NCBI RefSeq assembly: GCF_002086675.1
Contig: NZ_MVIF01000050.1
Location: 1-39,514, forward strand
Origin: Mycobacterium persicum
Lineage (GTDB): Bacteria > Actinomycetota > Actinomycetes > Mycobacteriales > Mycobacteriaceae
Direction of reading: 5' to 3'
Length of the DNA stretch: 39,514 nucleotides
In this document: positions 1 through 7,648 of the stretch, piece by piece
Position numbering within the stretch: the first letter of the stretch is position 1
Layout of the letters: each line of letters starts with the position of its first letter
Notes under the pieces: generated by a model
The model's database searches: none
What the model was told of the DNA's origin: nothing
What the model saw: only the letters and a program-made list of their open reading frames with translations
Position numbers and translations under genes: made by a program

Positions 1-604
1 ACATCCCGCCGGCCCCGCCGGCGCCGCCGGAGCCGAACAACCCGCCGGCCCCGCCCGCGCCGCCAGCGCCGGCGGTGCCGTTCACGGCGTTTCCACCGGC
101 TGCGCCGGCGCCACCGGAGCCGAATATCCCGCCGTCGCCACCGTTGCCGCCGGCGTGGCCGGGCGCACCTGATCCGCCGTTACCCCCGTTTCCCCAGAGA
201 ATGCCGCCGTCCCCGCCGTTTTGTCCCGTCCCGGGAGCCCCGTTGGCGCCGTTGCCAATCAGCGGGCGCCCGAACAAATACTCGGTCGGTTCGTTGATGA
301 CCTGCAGGACATTCCGCTCGGCGTTCTCCAGCTCGGTGGTCGCATACTTGACGGCGCTACCGTTGAGGACATCCACAAACTGCTGATGAAGCCACGCAGC
401 GTCCTGACTGAACGTTCGCCAGACTTGTGACTGCGCGGAAAACAGCGCTGCGATCGCTGCCGACACCTCGTCGGCGCCTGCGGGGAGTATTTCCGTCGTA
501 GCTGTGGCCGCAGTGGCATTGGCCTCGCCGAGCCAGGATCTGATAGTCGCCAAGTCGGTTGCGGCGGTCTGCAATGCCTCGGGCACCGTGGACACAAATG
601 ACAT
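1..604 (-). CDS. PE_PGRS family protein (C-terminus outside window)
   Basis: The reading frame opens with ATG at 604 and stays open to the window edge, so the 3' end is missing. The first ~95 residues are a PE domain (start MSFVSTVPEALQTAA, with a Pro-Glu pair at residues 8-9). They are followed by the linker motif GRPLIGNGANG and then glycine-rich GGxGG / NGG repeats with intervening GSGG units, the PGRS region. An RBS-like GGAG lies 6 nt upstream of the ATG. Members are cell-surface or secreted proteins exported by ESX-5 type VII secretion; the role of this copy cannot be read from sequence. No PPE partner lies downstream in the same direction. The low-complexity region is a common site of indels between strains. 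Family assignment is secure. Confidence 0.93.
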   Translation of the reverse strand, partial: MSFVSTVPEALQTAATDLATIRSWLGEANATAATATTEILPAGADEVSAAIAALFSAQSQVWRTFSQDAAWLHQQFVDVLNGSAVKYATTELENAERNVLQVINEPTEYLFGRPLIGNGANGAPGTGQNGGDGGILWGNGGNGGSGAPGHAGGNGGDGGIFGSGGAGAAGGNAVNGTAGAGGAGGAGGLFGSGGAGGAGGM

Positions 605-1355
605 GGAGATCTCCTAATCGCACTGAGCGCTTGTCGGGTAACCACTTGCTCCCGGACTGCACGCACCCATTCCCCTCCGTGCAATTGGGTCTCTGCAGAC
701 TAGCACCGCAGCCGCTCGGTTGCAGCATGTTTCTCGACGGTCGTCAATCAGAGTCCCTGACGTACGCTACATTTCGGCCAGGAGCTGGTCTTGAAGGACC
801 GATGTGCTCGTCGAGACGACGTCCCACCAAGGCATTTCAGGTGATTGCACAATTTTACACCGGCAGTGGCGGCGTTCTGCGGCGCGATTCAGTAGACAGC
901 CAGGCGGCGCGCGGGATAGCTCGGACGCTCGAAATAGTGTTAATAGACTACGAATTCGTAACTTCCGGCTACGTAAGCGTAGCCAAAGGCAACTGTTGAC
1001 AAGGCGTATGGTTTGTGGGAGTTTTTGTCCGGCTGAAGATCCCGGTTCGGCTGCGGTTCCCGACAACCGCGATGTGACAGCGGGTAACCATCCGCATTGA
1101 AAAGGCTGGATTCACTGGATGACTCAGATACTTGTTCACGAATTCTCATTGCTTGGTGGTACGCGAACTAGCGCGGCGTCCGGTCTGGCTTGGAATATCG
1201 TTCTATATCAGCGTGATTCGGATATCGCCTGAGTCGACCGTGTGGTAGCGCTTTCGGGTGCTCGTCATCACCAATGAGTTCGAATTGTTTTGGAGTGCAA
1301 TGTATATCAGTGCTGCCGCATTTCGGCTGACGACGGCGGAAGGGTTTAGGTTGAG
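605..1355. other. 751-bp non-coding divergent region between PE_PGRS and PPE genes
   Basis: No convincing gene is present. Open frames here lack mycobacterial codon bias, and the region is visibly richer in A/T than its flanks. It must hold the divergent promoters of the PE_PGRS and PPE genes. A perfect 7-bp inverted repeat lies at 967-984. A purine-rich GGAAGGG about 11 nt before the PPE start (around 1338-1344) may be its RBS. Confidence 0.6.
967..984. promoter_or_regulatory. Inverted repeat GGCTACG-TAAG-CGTAGCC
   Basis: Perfect 7-bp arms are separated by 4 nt in the middle of the PE_PGRS/PPE intergenic region. The size and symmetry suit a dimeric repressor operator or a small hairpin. No regulator is encoded next to it, so the role is inferred only. 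Confidence 0.35.
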
Positions 1356-2528
1356 ATGATTTTGGACTTCGCTTGGCTGCCGCCGGAAGTCAATTCGGCG
1401 CGAATCTTTGGCGGTTGCGGGTCGGGCCCGCTGTGGAGAGCGGCGTCGGCCTGGCTGAGCCTGGCAGCGGATTTGCGGGCATCGGCAGCGTCGTTTGATT
1501 CGGTGGTAACCCGATTGGCGACCGGGCAGTGGTCAGGTCCGGCATCGATGTCGATGGCGGCTGCGGCGGCACCATTTGTGGGCTGGCTGAGCGGGGCGGC
1601 CGGGGAGGCGGAGGTGACCGCTGTTCAGGCTCGGGTTGCGGCGACAGCGTTCGAGGCGGCTCTGTCGACGACGGTGCATCCCGGGGCGGTGACCGCCAAT
1701 CGGATGTCGCTGCTGTCGTTGGTGGCAACGAATTTCTTGGCTCAGAACACCCCGGCGATCGCAGCTACGGAGTTCGACTACCAGGAGATGTGGGCGCAGG
1801 ATGTAGCCGCGATGGCGGGGTATCACGCCGGCGCGGCATCGGTGGCGTCGACAATGACGCCGTTTAGTCCGCCGCCGTCCAATCCCGGCTTGGCCGGGTG
1901 GGCCGGGTTGGCCGGGTCGGCGTCGCAAGCTGCCTCGGGTGCGCCGGCGGTGGTTTCGTCCGCGGCGGCGCCGGCTCAGGATCTCGTGGCGATCGGTTCA
2001 AACGCCGGCTCGGGGCTGGGTTCATTGCTCTTGTCGGGTGTGCCGGTGTTGATGTATCCGCTGAGCATGGCGATGTCGCCGCTCATGAGTTTGATGAGCA
2101 ATGCAGCGCGCACACCAGTCGGCGGAGTGGCCGGTGTGGTTGCCAGTGGGTTGCCGGCGGACGTGCCGAAGTTGGTGACGCCTCCTCATGCTGAAATTAC
2201 GTCATTGGGCGGCGGAGGGCTGGGTTCGCCGATGGCGGCGGACTTGGGTAACGCCCGGATGGTCGGGGGCCTGTCGGTTCCGCCGACTTGGCAGGGGTCT
2301 GTGCCGGCGCCGATGGCGAGTTCGGCGATGTCGGGTTTGGGTGCGGCCGGTATCCCAGCCCCGGCGGCGCTGACAGGAGAGCCGAGTTCGCCCGGTATGC
2401 CGATGATGCCGATGCCGAGCGGTACCGGTGCTTCCGGGATGCCCGGTGAGACGATAGGCCGCGGCGGGGCCGGCCCTCAGGCACCGCAGTCCCGATCCGG
2501 CGTGATACCAGTTACCGGGATCGGATAG
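1356..2528 (+). CDS. PPE family protein, PPE-SVP subfamily
   Basis: A 390-residue protein with the PPE signature Pro9-Pro10-Glu11 in a typical N-terminal helical domain (to about residue 175), including a QWSG turn at 58-61. An Ala/Gly/Pro-rich C-terminal region carries the subfamily motif GxxSVPxxW at residues 304-312 (GGLSVPPTW). PPE proteins pair with PE proteins and are exported by ESX-5; this one has no adjacent co-directional PE gene. Start ATG at 1356, with a purine-rich stretch about 11 nt upstream. The gene ends 51 bp from the broken end of an SDR gene on the opposite strand, so the PE/PPE block probably arrived by an insertion or rearrangement that truncated that operon. The specific role is unknown. 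Confidence 0.92.
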   Translation: MILDFAWLPPEVNSARIFGGCGSGPLWRAASAWLSLAADLRASAASFDSVVTRLATGQWSGPASMSMAAAAAPFVGWLSGAAGEAEVTAVQARVAATAFEAALSTTVHPGAVTANRMSLLSLVATNFLAQNTPAIAATEFDYQEMWAQDVAAMAGYHAGAASVASTMTPFSPPPSNPGLAGWAGLAGSASQAASGAPAVVSSAAAPAQDLVAIGSNAGSGLGSLLLSGVPVLMYPLSMAMSPLMSLMSNAARTPVGGVAGVVASGLPADVPKLVTPPHAEITSLGGGGLGSPMAADLGNARMVGGLSVPPTWQGSVPAPMASSAMSGLGAAGIPAPAALTGEPSSPGMPMMPMPSGTGASGMPGETIGRGGAGPQAPQSRSGVIPVTGIG

Positions 2529-2579
2529 CGACTGGGCCGCCCCAGTGCCAACTGCGACCGGCATCTGGCGCACCAGTCG

Positions 2580-2756
2580 CTACCGGTCTGGCGTGCGTCG
2601 GTCGACGCTGGCGTCGGAGCCGTCGCCGTGCATGGTCGCACCGACATCGTTGACCACCACCGCGGCACCGCGGCGGGCCAACTCGAGTGCGTACAACCGG
2701 CCGAGCCCCCGGCCGGCGCCCGTGACGATCGCGACCTGGTCGGTGAAATCGATCAT
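2580..2756 (-). pseudogene. Truncated short-chain dehydrogenase (N-terminal remnant)
   Basis: The frame starts with ATG at 2756, sharing ATGA with the stop of the upstream acyl-CoA dehydrogenase, and encodes 58 residues before a stop. Residues 1-50 are a classical SDR start: beta1 followed by TGAGRGLG (12-19), the nucleotide-binding turn, then VVVNDVG and a GSDAS segment typical of the MFE-2/17-beta-HSD4-like SDRs of mycobacterial beta-oxidation operons. About 200 residues carrying the catalytic Ser-Tyr-Lys set are missing, and residues after about 50 (VDRRTPDR) do not look like the family. I read this as a disrupted third gene of the fadE operon, cut by the rearrangement that brought the PPE gene. 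It is unlikely to be enzymatically active. Confidence 0.8.
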
Positions 2757-3859
2757 CGGTAGCCTTCTGTTGTTGGGTGCGCAAGGCGCGCACCGAGTTC
2801 GGTGAGATAGCGGTCGGGTCCACCCAGAAATGCGCTCCAGCTCAGCAGGCGTTTGAGATAGAGGTGAGCGTCGTGCTCCCAGGTGTAGCCGATGCCGCCG
2901 AAAATCTGGATCGCCGTGTCGGCGACGGTGGCCAGCCGCCCGGCGAAACCCTTGGCCCGCAGTGCGCACAAGTGTCGCTCGTCGGCGGCGTCTTCGGGCA
3001 AGGCATCCGAGGCCCACAACGCGTGGATCACCCCGCTGCGGGCCAGCTCGACCGTCTCGTACATGCCGACGCACAGCTGCTGGATCGCCTGGAACGAGCC
3101 GATGGCCTGGCCGAATTGCTTTCGCACCTTTGCGTATTCGACGGCCGAGTCCATGACGGCGCGGGCCGCGCCGAGCGCATCGGCGGCCATGGCGATCAGC
3201 ACGTCGTCGACGACGGCCGCAACGGCGGCCGGCGACGGGGTGGCCACCCGGTTTGCCGGCACACCGTCGAGCTCGACCCGAAACGTCTTGCGGGTCTGGT
3301 CGATACCGCGCTTGGGCATCACCGAAACGCCGGGGGAAGCGGTGTCGACCGCGAAAAGCTCGGTGTCGTGCCCGTTTTGAGCGAGAACCAACAGCACGTG
3401 GGCGGCTGCGGCGTCGGGAACCGAGGCGAGCTCGCCGTCGAGGGTCGTGCCGTCGGCTGTCGGCAGGGTCTTGATGTCCAATGGGCCCACGGTGGCGATC
3501 GTGGTGCCCTCGGCTATCCCGGTGAAGATCTGGGCCGCGGCGGGGCCGGCGTCGCACCGGCGCAGCGCCCGCGTCGCCGCGACCGCTGTGGACAACCAGG
3601 GCCCCGGGTGCAAGGCGGCGCCGAGCTCCTCGGCGACCACGCCGGCCTCGACCATCGTCATGCCGGCGCCGCCGTATTCGGGTGGCACCAACAGCCCGGT
3701 TGTCCCCAGCTCGGCCAGGCCGCGCCACACCGCCTCGGTGGTGCCGGTGGGATCGTCGAGCAGCGCGCGCACGTGTCCCGAAATCGGCGCCTTCTCGGCG
3801 AGAAAGCGCCGCACCGTGTCGCGCAGCGCCAGCTGCTCCTCGGACAGTTCCAGGTTCAT
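2753..3859 (-). CDS. Acyl-CoA dehydrogenase, second subunit
   Basis: A 368-residue FAD-dependent acyl-CoA dehydrogenase that would introduce the alpha-beta double bond into an acyl-CoA. It shows the family N-terminal helices (MNLELSEEQLALRDTVRRFL), the PPEYGGAG segment near residue 60, and the C-terminal YAKVRKQFGQAIGSFQAIQ and QIFGGIGYTWEHDAHLYLKR blocks. I chose ATG 3859 because it forms an ATGA overlap with the preceding dehydrogenase; an upstream in-frame start would lie within that gene. Two adjacent, dissimilar dehydrogenases are the usual arrangement of mycobacterial alpha2-beta2 FadE heteromers acting on sterol or side-chain CoA esters, so a heterotetramer is likely. The substrate is unknown. 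The next gene (SDR) is broken. Confidence 0.9.
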   Translation of the reverse strand: MNLELSEEQLALRDTVRRFLAEKAPISGHVRALLDDPTGTTEAVWRGLAELGTTGLLVPPEYGGAGMTMVEAGVVAEELGAALHPGPWLSTAVAATRALRRCDAGPAAAQIFTGIAEGTTIATVGPLDIKTLPTADGTTLDGELASVPDAAAAHVLLVLAQNGHDTELFAVDTASPGVSVMPKRGIDQTRKTFRVELDGVPANRVATPSPAAVAAVVDDVLIAMAADALGAARAVMDSAVEYAKVRKQFGQAIGSFQAIQQLCVGMYETVELARSGVIHALWASDALPEDAADERHLCALRAKGFAGRLATVADTAIQIFGGIGYTWEHDAHLYLKRLLSWSAFLGGPDRYLTELGARLAHPTTEGYR

Positions 3860-5001
3860 CGGCGCGGCAACCCCAGCACGCGGTGCGCGGTGATGTTCGT
3901 GTTGATCTGCGTGGTGCCGCCGGCGATGGTCAGCGACCGCGACGTCAGCCGGTAGTCGGCCCACCGGTGAGCCTGCGGACCCAGCACATCGAAAGCCAGC
4001 GCGGCCAGATCTTGGCCGATCTCACCCCACACCGTCTTGGCCAGGCTGGCCGACCCCAAAGCGGTGATTTCCGAGCCGCCGTGCAGGGTCGCCGAAATCG
4101 AGCGCAGACACAGCACTTCGAGATACTTCACGCGCACCGCGATCTCACCGAGGCGCCGCAACGTCACCGGGTCTTCGCCGACCCCGACTGCGGCGAAGTC
4201 CGCCGCCAGCTCCTCGAGCCGCACCTGCAATTCGGTGTAAAGTCGCGCCGCCCCGGCCCGCTCGTGGCTCAGCGTGGTGGTGGCGACCTGCCAGCCCGCG
4301 TTGAGCGGACCCAGCAGCGCGCCGGCCGGCACCACCACATCGTGGAAGAACACCTCGGCGAAGTCGGTGTCGCCGTTGAGCGTGACCAGCGGCCGAGCCT
4401 CGATACCGGGCAGCCTCATATCGACGATCAGGCAGGAGATGCCCCGGTGTTTGGGCGCCTCGGGATCGGTGCGGACGTACAGCTGGCACCAGTCGGCGCG
4501 GTGCCCGAGCGAGGTCCAGATCTTCTGTCCGTTGACCACGAAGGTGTCGCCGTCGCGCACCGCGCGGGTTCGCAGCGCGGCGAGGTCGGATCCGGCGTCG
4601 GGCTCCGACATGCCCTGGCACCAGATATCGTCGGCGCGCAACATCCGCGGCAGCAGTGTCGTCTTCTGCGTTTCGGTGCCGTATTGCATGATCGCCGGAG
4701 CGATGTTGTTCATGCCGATGACGTTGAGCGGCAAGGGGGCTCGGGCGCGGGTGGTTTCCTCGGTGTAGACCAGCTGCTCGAGCACGGTGGCGCCGCGGCC
4801 ACCGTACGCAGGGGGCCAGGAAACGGCCGCCCAGCCGGCGTCGGCCAGGGTCGCGTTCCAGGCACGCAACATGTCGAATACCGCGTCGCTGCGGCCGGGG
4901 GATCGGCGGGCGGTGATCAATTCGTCGGTCAGATTCGCCGAGAGCCAGCTGCGTAGCTCGTCGCGGAACTGTTCCACCTCCGCCGGGTATGAGAAGTCCA
5001 C
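3856..5001 (-). CDS. Acyl-CoA dehydrogenase, first subunit
   Basis: A 381-residue acyl-CoA dehydrogenase with N-terminal FSYPAEVEQFRDELRSWL, the WPPAYGGRG block, CQGMSEPDAGSDLA (flavin/substrate loop), VNGQKIWTSLGHRADWC and a C-terminal IAGGTTQINTNI-HRVLGLP block. These are the landmarks of the mycobacterial FadE group that pairs with a second subunit. I prefer the GTG start at 5001 because an N-terminal extension beginning at 5082 (MIVLTKY...) lacks family features and would cross the predicted promoter. It is the first gene of the minus-strand arm. Its promoter (about 5045-5073) holds the same 15-nt motif as the promoter of the divergent AAA+ operon, so the dehydrogenase pair is probably co-regulated with it. 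Confidence 0.9.
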   Translation of the reverse strand: MDFSYPAEVEQFRDELRSWLSANLTDELITARRSPGRSDAVFDMLRAWNATLADAGWAAVSWPPAYGGRGATVLEQLVYTEETTRARAPLPLNVIGMNNIAPAIMQYGTETQKTTLLPRMLRADDIWCQGMSEPDAGSDLAALRTRAVRDGDTFVVNGQKIWTSLGHRADWCQLYVRTDPEAPKHRGISCLIVDMRLPGIEARPLVTLNGDTDFAEVFFHDVVVPAGALLGPLNAGWQVATTTLSHERAGAARLYTELQVRLEELAADFAAVGVGEDPVTLRRLGEIAVRVKYLEVLCLRSISATLHGGSEITALGSASLAKTVWGEIGQDLAALAFDVLGPQAHRWADYRLTSRSLTIAGGTTQINTNITAHRVLGLPRR

Positions 5002-5044
5002 GTGCGTGTGTCGACCTTGCGCGATTGACTGCCTGTCAAGCCGG

Positions 5045-5073
5045 ACTCTACGTTGGAACAGATATTTGGTCAA
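5045..5073 (-). promoter_or_regulatory. Predicted SigA-type promoter of the fadE arm with operator in the spacer
   Basis: Read on the minus strand: -35 TTGACC (5073-5068), a 17-nt spacer, -10 TAGAGT (5050-5045). The spacer contains most of CCAAATATCTGTTCC (5069-5055), an imperfect dyad around CARATATYTG. The identical 15-mer occurs at 6781-6795, 4 nt before the -10 box in both places. A TSS near 5038 would give a leader of roughly 37 nt before GTG 5001. Position in the spacer suggests repression by a dimeric regulator. Confidence 0.6.
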
Positions 5074-5096
5074 CACGATCAACCAGGACGAACCGC

Positions 5097-6779
5097 GTGA
5101 CTGGCGACCAGCACCACACCGATCGGCTGCCGCGACTGGGCATCGTGGCCTCCGCTATCGCGGGCCGTACGGTACGGGTCGCCCCGGCCGGCGCCGGTGA
5201 GCCGGCGTGGACCGATGGCCGCACCATCTTTGTCGACGCCGCCCTGCCGGGGCGCGATCAGCTCGCCTCGCTGGCCGTGCAGGCGTCGCTGCTGGCGGCG
5301 GGAAGTCTCGATCCGGATCTGGTCCGCGCGCTCAACCGGCGCCCGGCGGTTGCCAGGCGATATCTCGCGGTGGAGGGGCACCGGGCGCTGGCGGCCAACG
5401 AATACTGGTTACCGGAGCCAACGCGGGGGTTGATCGACCGCGACATCGCCGCTCGCACCCATTCGCCGGCCGCCTCGTTGGCTGTCGCGCGGAGCCCGCA
5501 CCCCGTCGCCGGCGCGCCGGCGAGCTTCGGCGCCATCCACGCCCGGAAGCTGCTGGCCCAGTTGGCAACGCACCGAGATGCGCCGGCGGGCGGTGAGCAT
5601 GGTCGTCAGGCCGGGCCGGCACCGGCCGACCTCGACGACGATCCCGCAGACCCACAGGAGACCGTCTTCCCCAGCCCGATCGGCGGTTCCGGAGCCCTCG
5701 GCCGGTTGCTGCGCCCCATGCTGCGCCCGGTGCGCCGGCTCGGAGACAGCGGTCAGCCGGGGGCCGACGCCCCCGCCCACCGCACCCGCTCAGGGATCGG
5801 GTCCGCGCAAGGGGTGTTGTCGACGGCACCGGCCGGATTGTTCGACGAACGCGCCGGCGGACCACGCGGGAAAGCGGAGTCGGTCAGCTATCCCGAGTGG
5901 GATGTCCACCGTCGCTGCTATCGGCCGAACTGGTGCACGGTACGCGAAATGCCGGCGGTTGTCGGCGACGCATCGTTTCCGGATTGCCTGGACCGCTATG
6001 CATTACGGCGCTCCCTGGCCCGCCTCGGTCTGGGGCCGGACTGGTTTCGCCGGCAGCTGCACGGCGAGGACATCGATATCGATGCGGCGGTCGAGGCCCG
6101 CCTCGACGCGGCGGCCGGCTCGCTGCCCACTGACGCGATCTACCTCGATCGGCTGCGCCGCCGACGTGATCTTGCGGTGCTGTTGTTGCTGGACATCTCC
6201 GGCTCGGTCGCCGAGCCGGCTGCGACCGGAAAGACGGTGCACGAACAGCAACGGGCCGTCGCCGCGGCACTCGCTATTGCCTTTGATGATCTCGGAGATC
6301 GGTTGGCGCTCTATGCATTCCACTCGCAGGGGCGGGCGGCCGTGCAACTGGTGCCGGTCAAGCGTTTCGACGATCCGCTGGATGCTCCTGCGCTGCGGCG
6401 GCTCGGCGGCCTGGTGCCCGACGGGTATTCGAGGCTCGGTGCCGCGATCCGCCACGGTGCGGCCGTGCTGGAATCCGGTGGCGGTACGACGCGGCGGCTA
6501 TTGGTCGTGGTGTCCGACGGGTTGGCCTACGACCACGGCTACGAACGCGCCTACGGGGCGGCGGACTCCCGTCGTGCGCTGGCCGAAGCCCGCGGCCGTG
6601 GCACCGGCTGTGTGTGCCTGGCCGTCGGGGCGAGCACCGATCCCGAGGAACTGCAGCGGGTCTTCGGCAGCGCGGCGCTGGCCGCCATCGCCGAGCCGGA
6701 ACAACTTCGGCGGGTGGCCGGGCCGCTGTTTCGCGCGGCCCTGCGCTCGGCCGAAGTTCGCAGGCCCGCCGAGAGTTGA
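5097..6779 (+). CDS. VWA-domain protein (NorD/CbbO-like partner of the AAA+ ATPase)
   Basis: A 560-residue protein. The C-terminal third is a von Willebrand A domain with the metal-site motif DxSxS (DISGS, Asp about residue 366), later strand LLVVVSDGLAYDHGYE and a C-terminal LAVGAS segment. The first ~330 residues are a less conserved family-specific region. VWA proteins encoded beside CbbQ/NorQ/MoxR-type ATPases (CbbO, NorD) act as adaptors that bring the ATPase to a client enzyme for activation or cofactor insertion. The next gene, 32 bp downstream, encodes such an ATPase. GTG 5097 follows AGGACG by a few nucleotides; a longer ATG frame from 4989 would overlap the divergent gene and lacks family residues. 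The client enzyme is not known, and the downstream oxidoreductases are the obvious candidates. Confidence 0.85.
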   Translation: MTGDQHHTDRLPRLGIVASAIAGRTVRVAPAGAGEPAWTDGRTIFVDAALPGRDQLASLAVQASLLAAGSLDPDLVRALNRRPAVARRYLAVEGHRALAANEYWLPEPTRGLIDRDIAARTHSPAASLAVARSPHPVAGAPASFGAIHARKLLAQLATHRDAPAGGEHGRQAGPAPADLDDDPADPQETVFPSPIGGSGALGRLLRPMLRPVRRLGDSGQPGADAPAHRTRSGIGSAQGVLSTAPAGLFDERAGGPRGKAESVSYPEWDVHRRCYRPNWCTVREMPAVVGDASFPDCLDRYALRRSLARLGLGPDWFRRQLHGEDIDIDAAVEARLDAAAGSLPTDAIYLDRLRRRRDLAVLLLLDISGSVAEPAATGKTVHEQQRAVAAALAIAFDDLGDRLALYAFHSQGRAAVQLVPVKRFDDPLDAPALRRLGGLVPDGYSRLGAAIRHGAAVLESGGGTTRRLLVVVSDGLAYDHGYERAYGAADSRRALAEARGRGTGCVCLAVGASTDPEELQRVFGSAALAAIAEPEQLRRVAGPLFRAALRSAEVRRPAES

Positions 6780-6805
6780 GCCAAATATCTGTTCCGCGTT
6801 ACGCT
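6776..6805 (+). promoter_or_regulatory. Predicted promoter of the AAA+ operon with the same operator; leaderless start
   Basis: -35 TTGAGC (6776-6781, overlapping the VWA stop codon), an 18-nt spacer, and -10 TACGCT (6800-6805), which lies 6 nt before ATG 6812 as in mycobacterial leaderless transcripts. CCAAATATCTGTTCC (6781-6795) fills the spacer, identical to and spaced from the -10 exactly as at the fadE promoter (5055-5069, minus strand). Confidence 0.6.
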
Positions 6806-6811
6806 GCGGCC

Positions 6812-7645
6812 ATGCCAGGCACAGGCAATGCGGGCGCAGGCAACGACGGGGCGACACCCGCGGCGTCCCGTCCCTTCTACGTGTCGGTGGGCAATGAGGA
6901 ACACGTCTTCAAGGCCGCTTTCCGTCAAGGCCTCTCAGTGCTACTCAAGGGGCCCACCGGCTGCGGCAAGACGCGGTTCCTGGAAGCCATGGCCCATGAT
7001 CTGCAGCGGCCGCTTGTGACGGTGGCCTGCCACGACGACCTCACGACCGCGGATCTGGTCGGGCGGTTCCTGCTGCGCGGTGGGGAAACGGAGTGGGTCG
7101 ACGGCCCGCTCACCCGCGCCGTTCGCGAGGGCGCGATCTGCTACCTGGATGAAGTCGTCGAGGCGCGCCAGGACACCACCGTCGTGTTGCACCCCCTGGC
7201 CGATCACCGTCGCCAGCTTCCGCTCGAACGCCTGGGCGTGACACTGGATGCCGCACCTGGCTTTTGCCTGGTGGTGTCCTACAACCCCGGGTACCAAAGC
7301 GTCCTCAAGGATCTCAAGGACTCCACCCGGCAGCGCCTGGTGGCAATCGAATTCTGTTTTCCCCCAGCCGATGTCGAGGAAAAGATCGTTGCTCACGAGG
7401 CCGGCGTCGGCTCCGAGGCGGCCGCCGAGTTGGTGCGGCTTGCCCAAGCGATCCGGCGGCTGGAAAACCGCGGATTGCGTGAGGTGGCGTCGACCAGGGT
7501 GCTCATCGCCGCGGGCCGGCTGATCGCCGAGGGGCTCGGCACCCGGGAGGCGGCCCGCGCCGCCGTCGCCGGCCCGTTGACCGACGACATTCACGCCGGT
7601 AATGGCCTGTCGGAGTTGATCGATGTCTACCTGTCCGACACCTAG
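6812..7645 (+). CDS. CbbQ/NirQ/NorQ-type MoxR AAA+ ATPase
   Basis: A 277-residue AAA+ ATPase. Walker A is GPTGCGKT (residues 47-54), Walker B is ICYLDEVVEAR near residue 110, sensor-1 is VVSYNPGYQS, and the C-terminal VASTRVLIAAGRLIAEG lid region is typical of the CbbQ/NirQ/NorQ branch, including its VACHDDLTTADLVGRFLL insert. Known members form hexamers that, with a VWA partner, remodel a client: rubisco (CbbQ/CbbO) or NO reductase (NorQ/NorD). Here the VWA gene is immediately upstream and the downstream genes encode a receptor-like protein, AveC-like membrane protein, SDR, ALDH and P450, so the client is probably one of these. ATG 6812 sits 6 nt after a -10 box, which suggests a leaderless mRNA and its own promoter despite the short gap after the VWA gene. 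Confidence 0.9.
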   Translation: MPGTGNAGAGNDGATPAASRPFYVSVGNEEHVFKAAFRQGLSVLLKGPTGCGKTRFLEAMAHDLQRPLVTVACHDDLTTADLVGRFLLRGGETEWVDGPLTRAVREGAICYLDEVVEARQDTTVVLHPLADHRRQLPLERLGVTLDAAPGFCLVVSYNPGYQSVLKDLKDSTRQRLVAIEFCFPPADVEEKIVAHEAGVGSEAAAELVRLAQAIRRLENRGLREVASTRVLIAAGRLIAEGLGTREAARAAVAGPLTDDIHAGNGLSELIDVYLSDT

Positions 7646-7648
7646 CCG

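Noticed and set aside
1..230. Possible tandem repeat or CRISPR-like array in the GC-rich left edge
   Set aside because: The periodicity comes from PGRS Gly-Gly-Ala codons; there are no spacers of constant length.
75..430. Plus-strand proline-rich open frames at the left edge
   Set aside because: They are antisense shadows of the PE_PGRS glycine repeats.
2777..4956. Long plus-strand open frames (up to 424 codons) opposite the acyl-CoA dehydrogenases
   Set aside because: GC-rich antisense shadows; the minus-strand frames contain all the family motifs.
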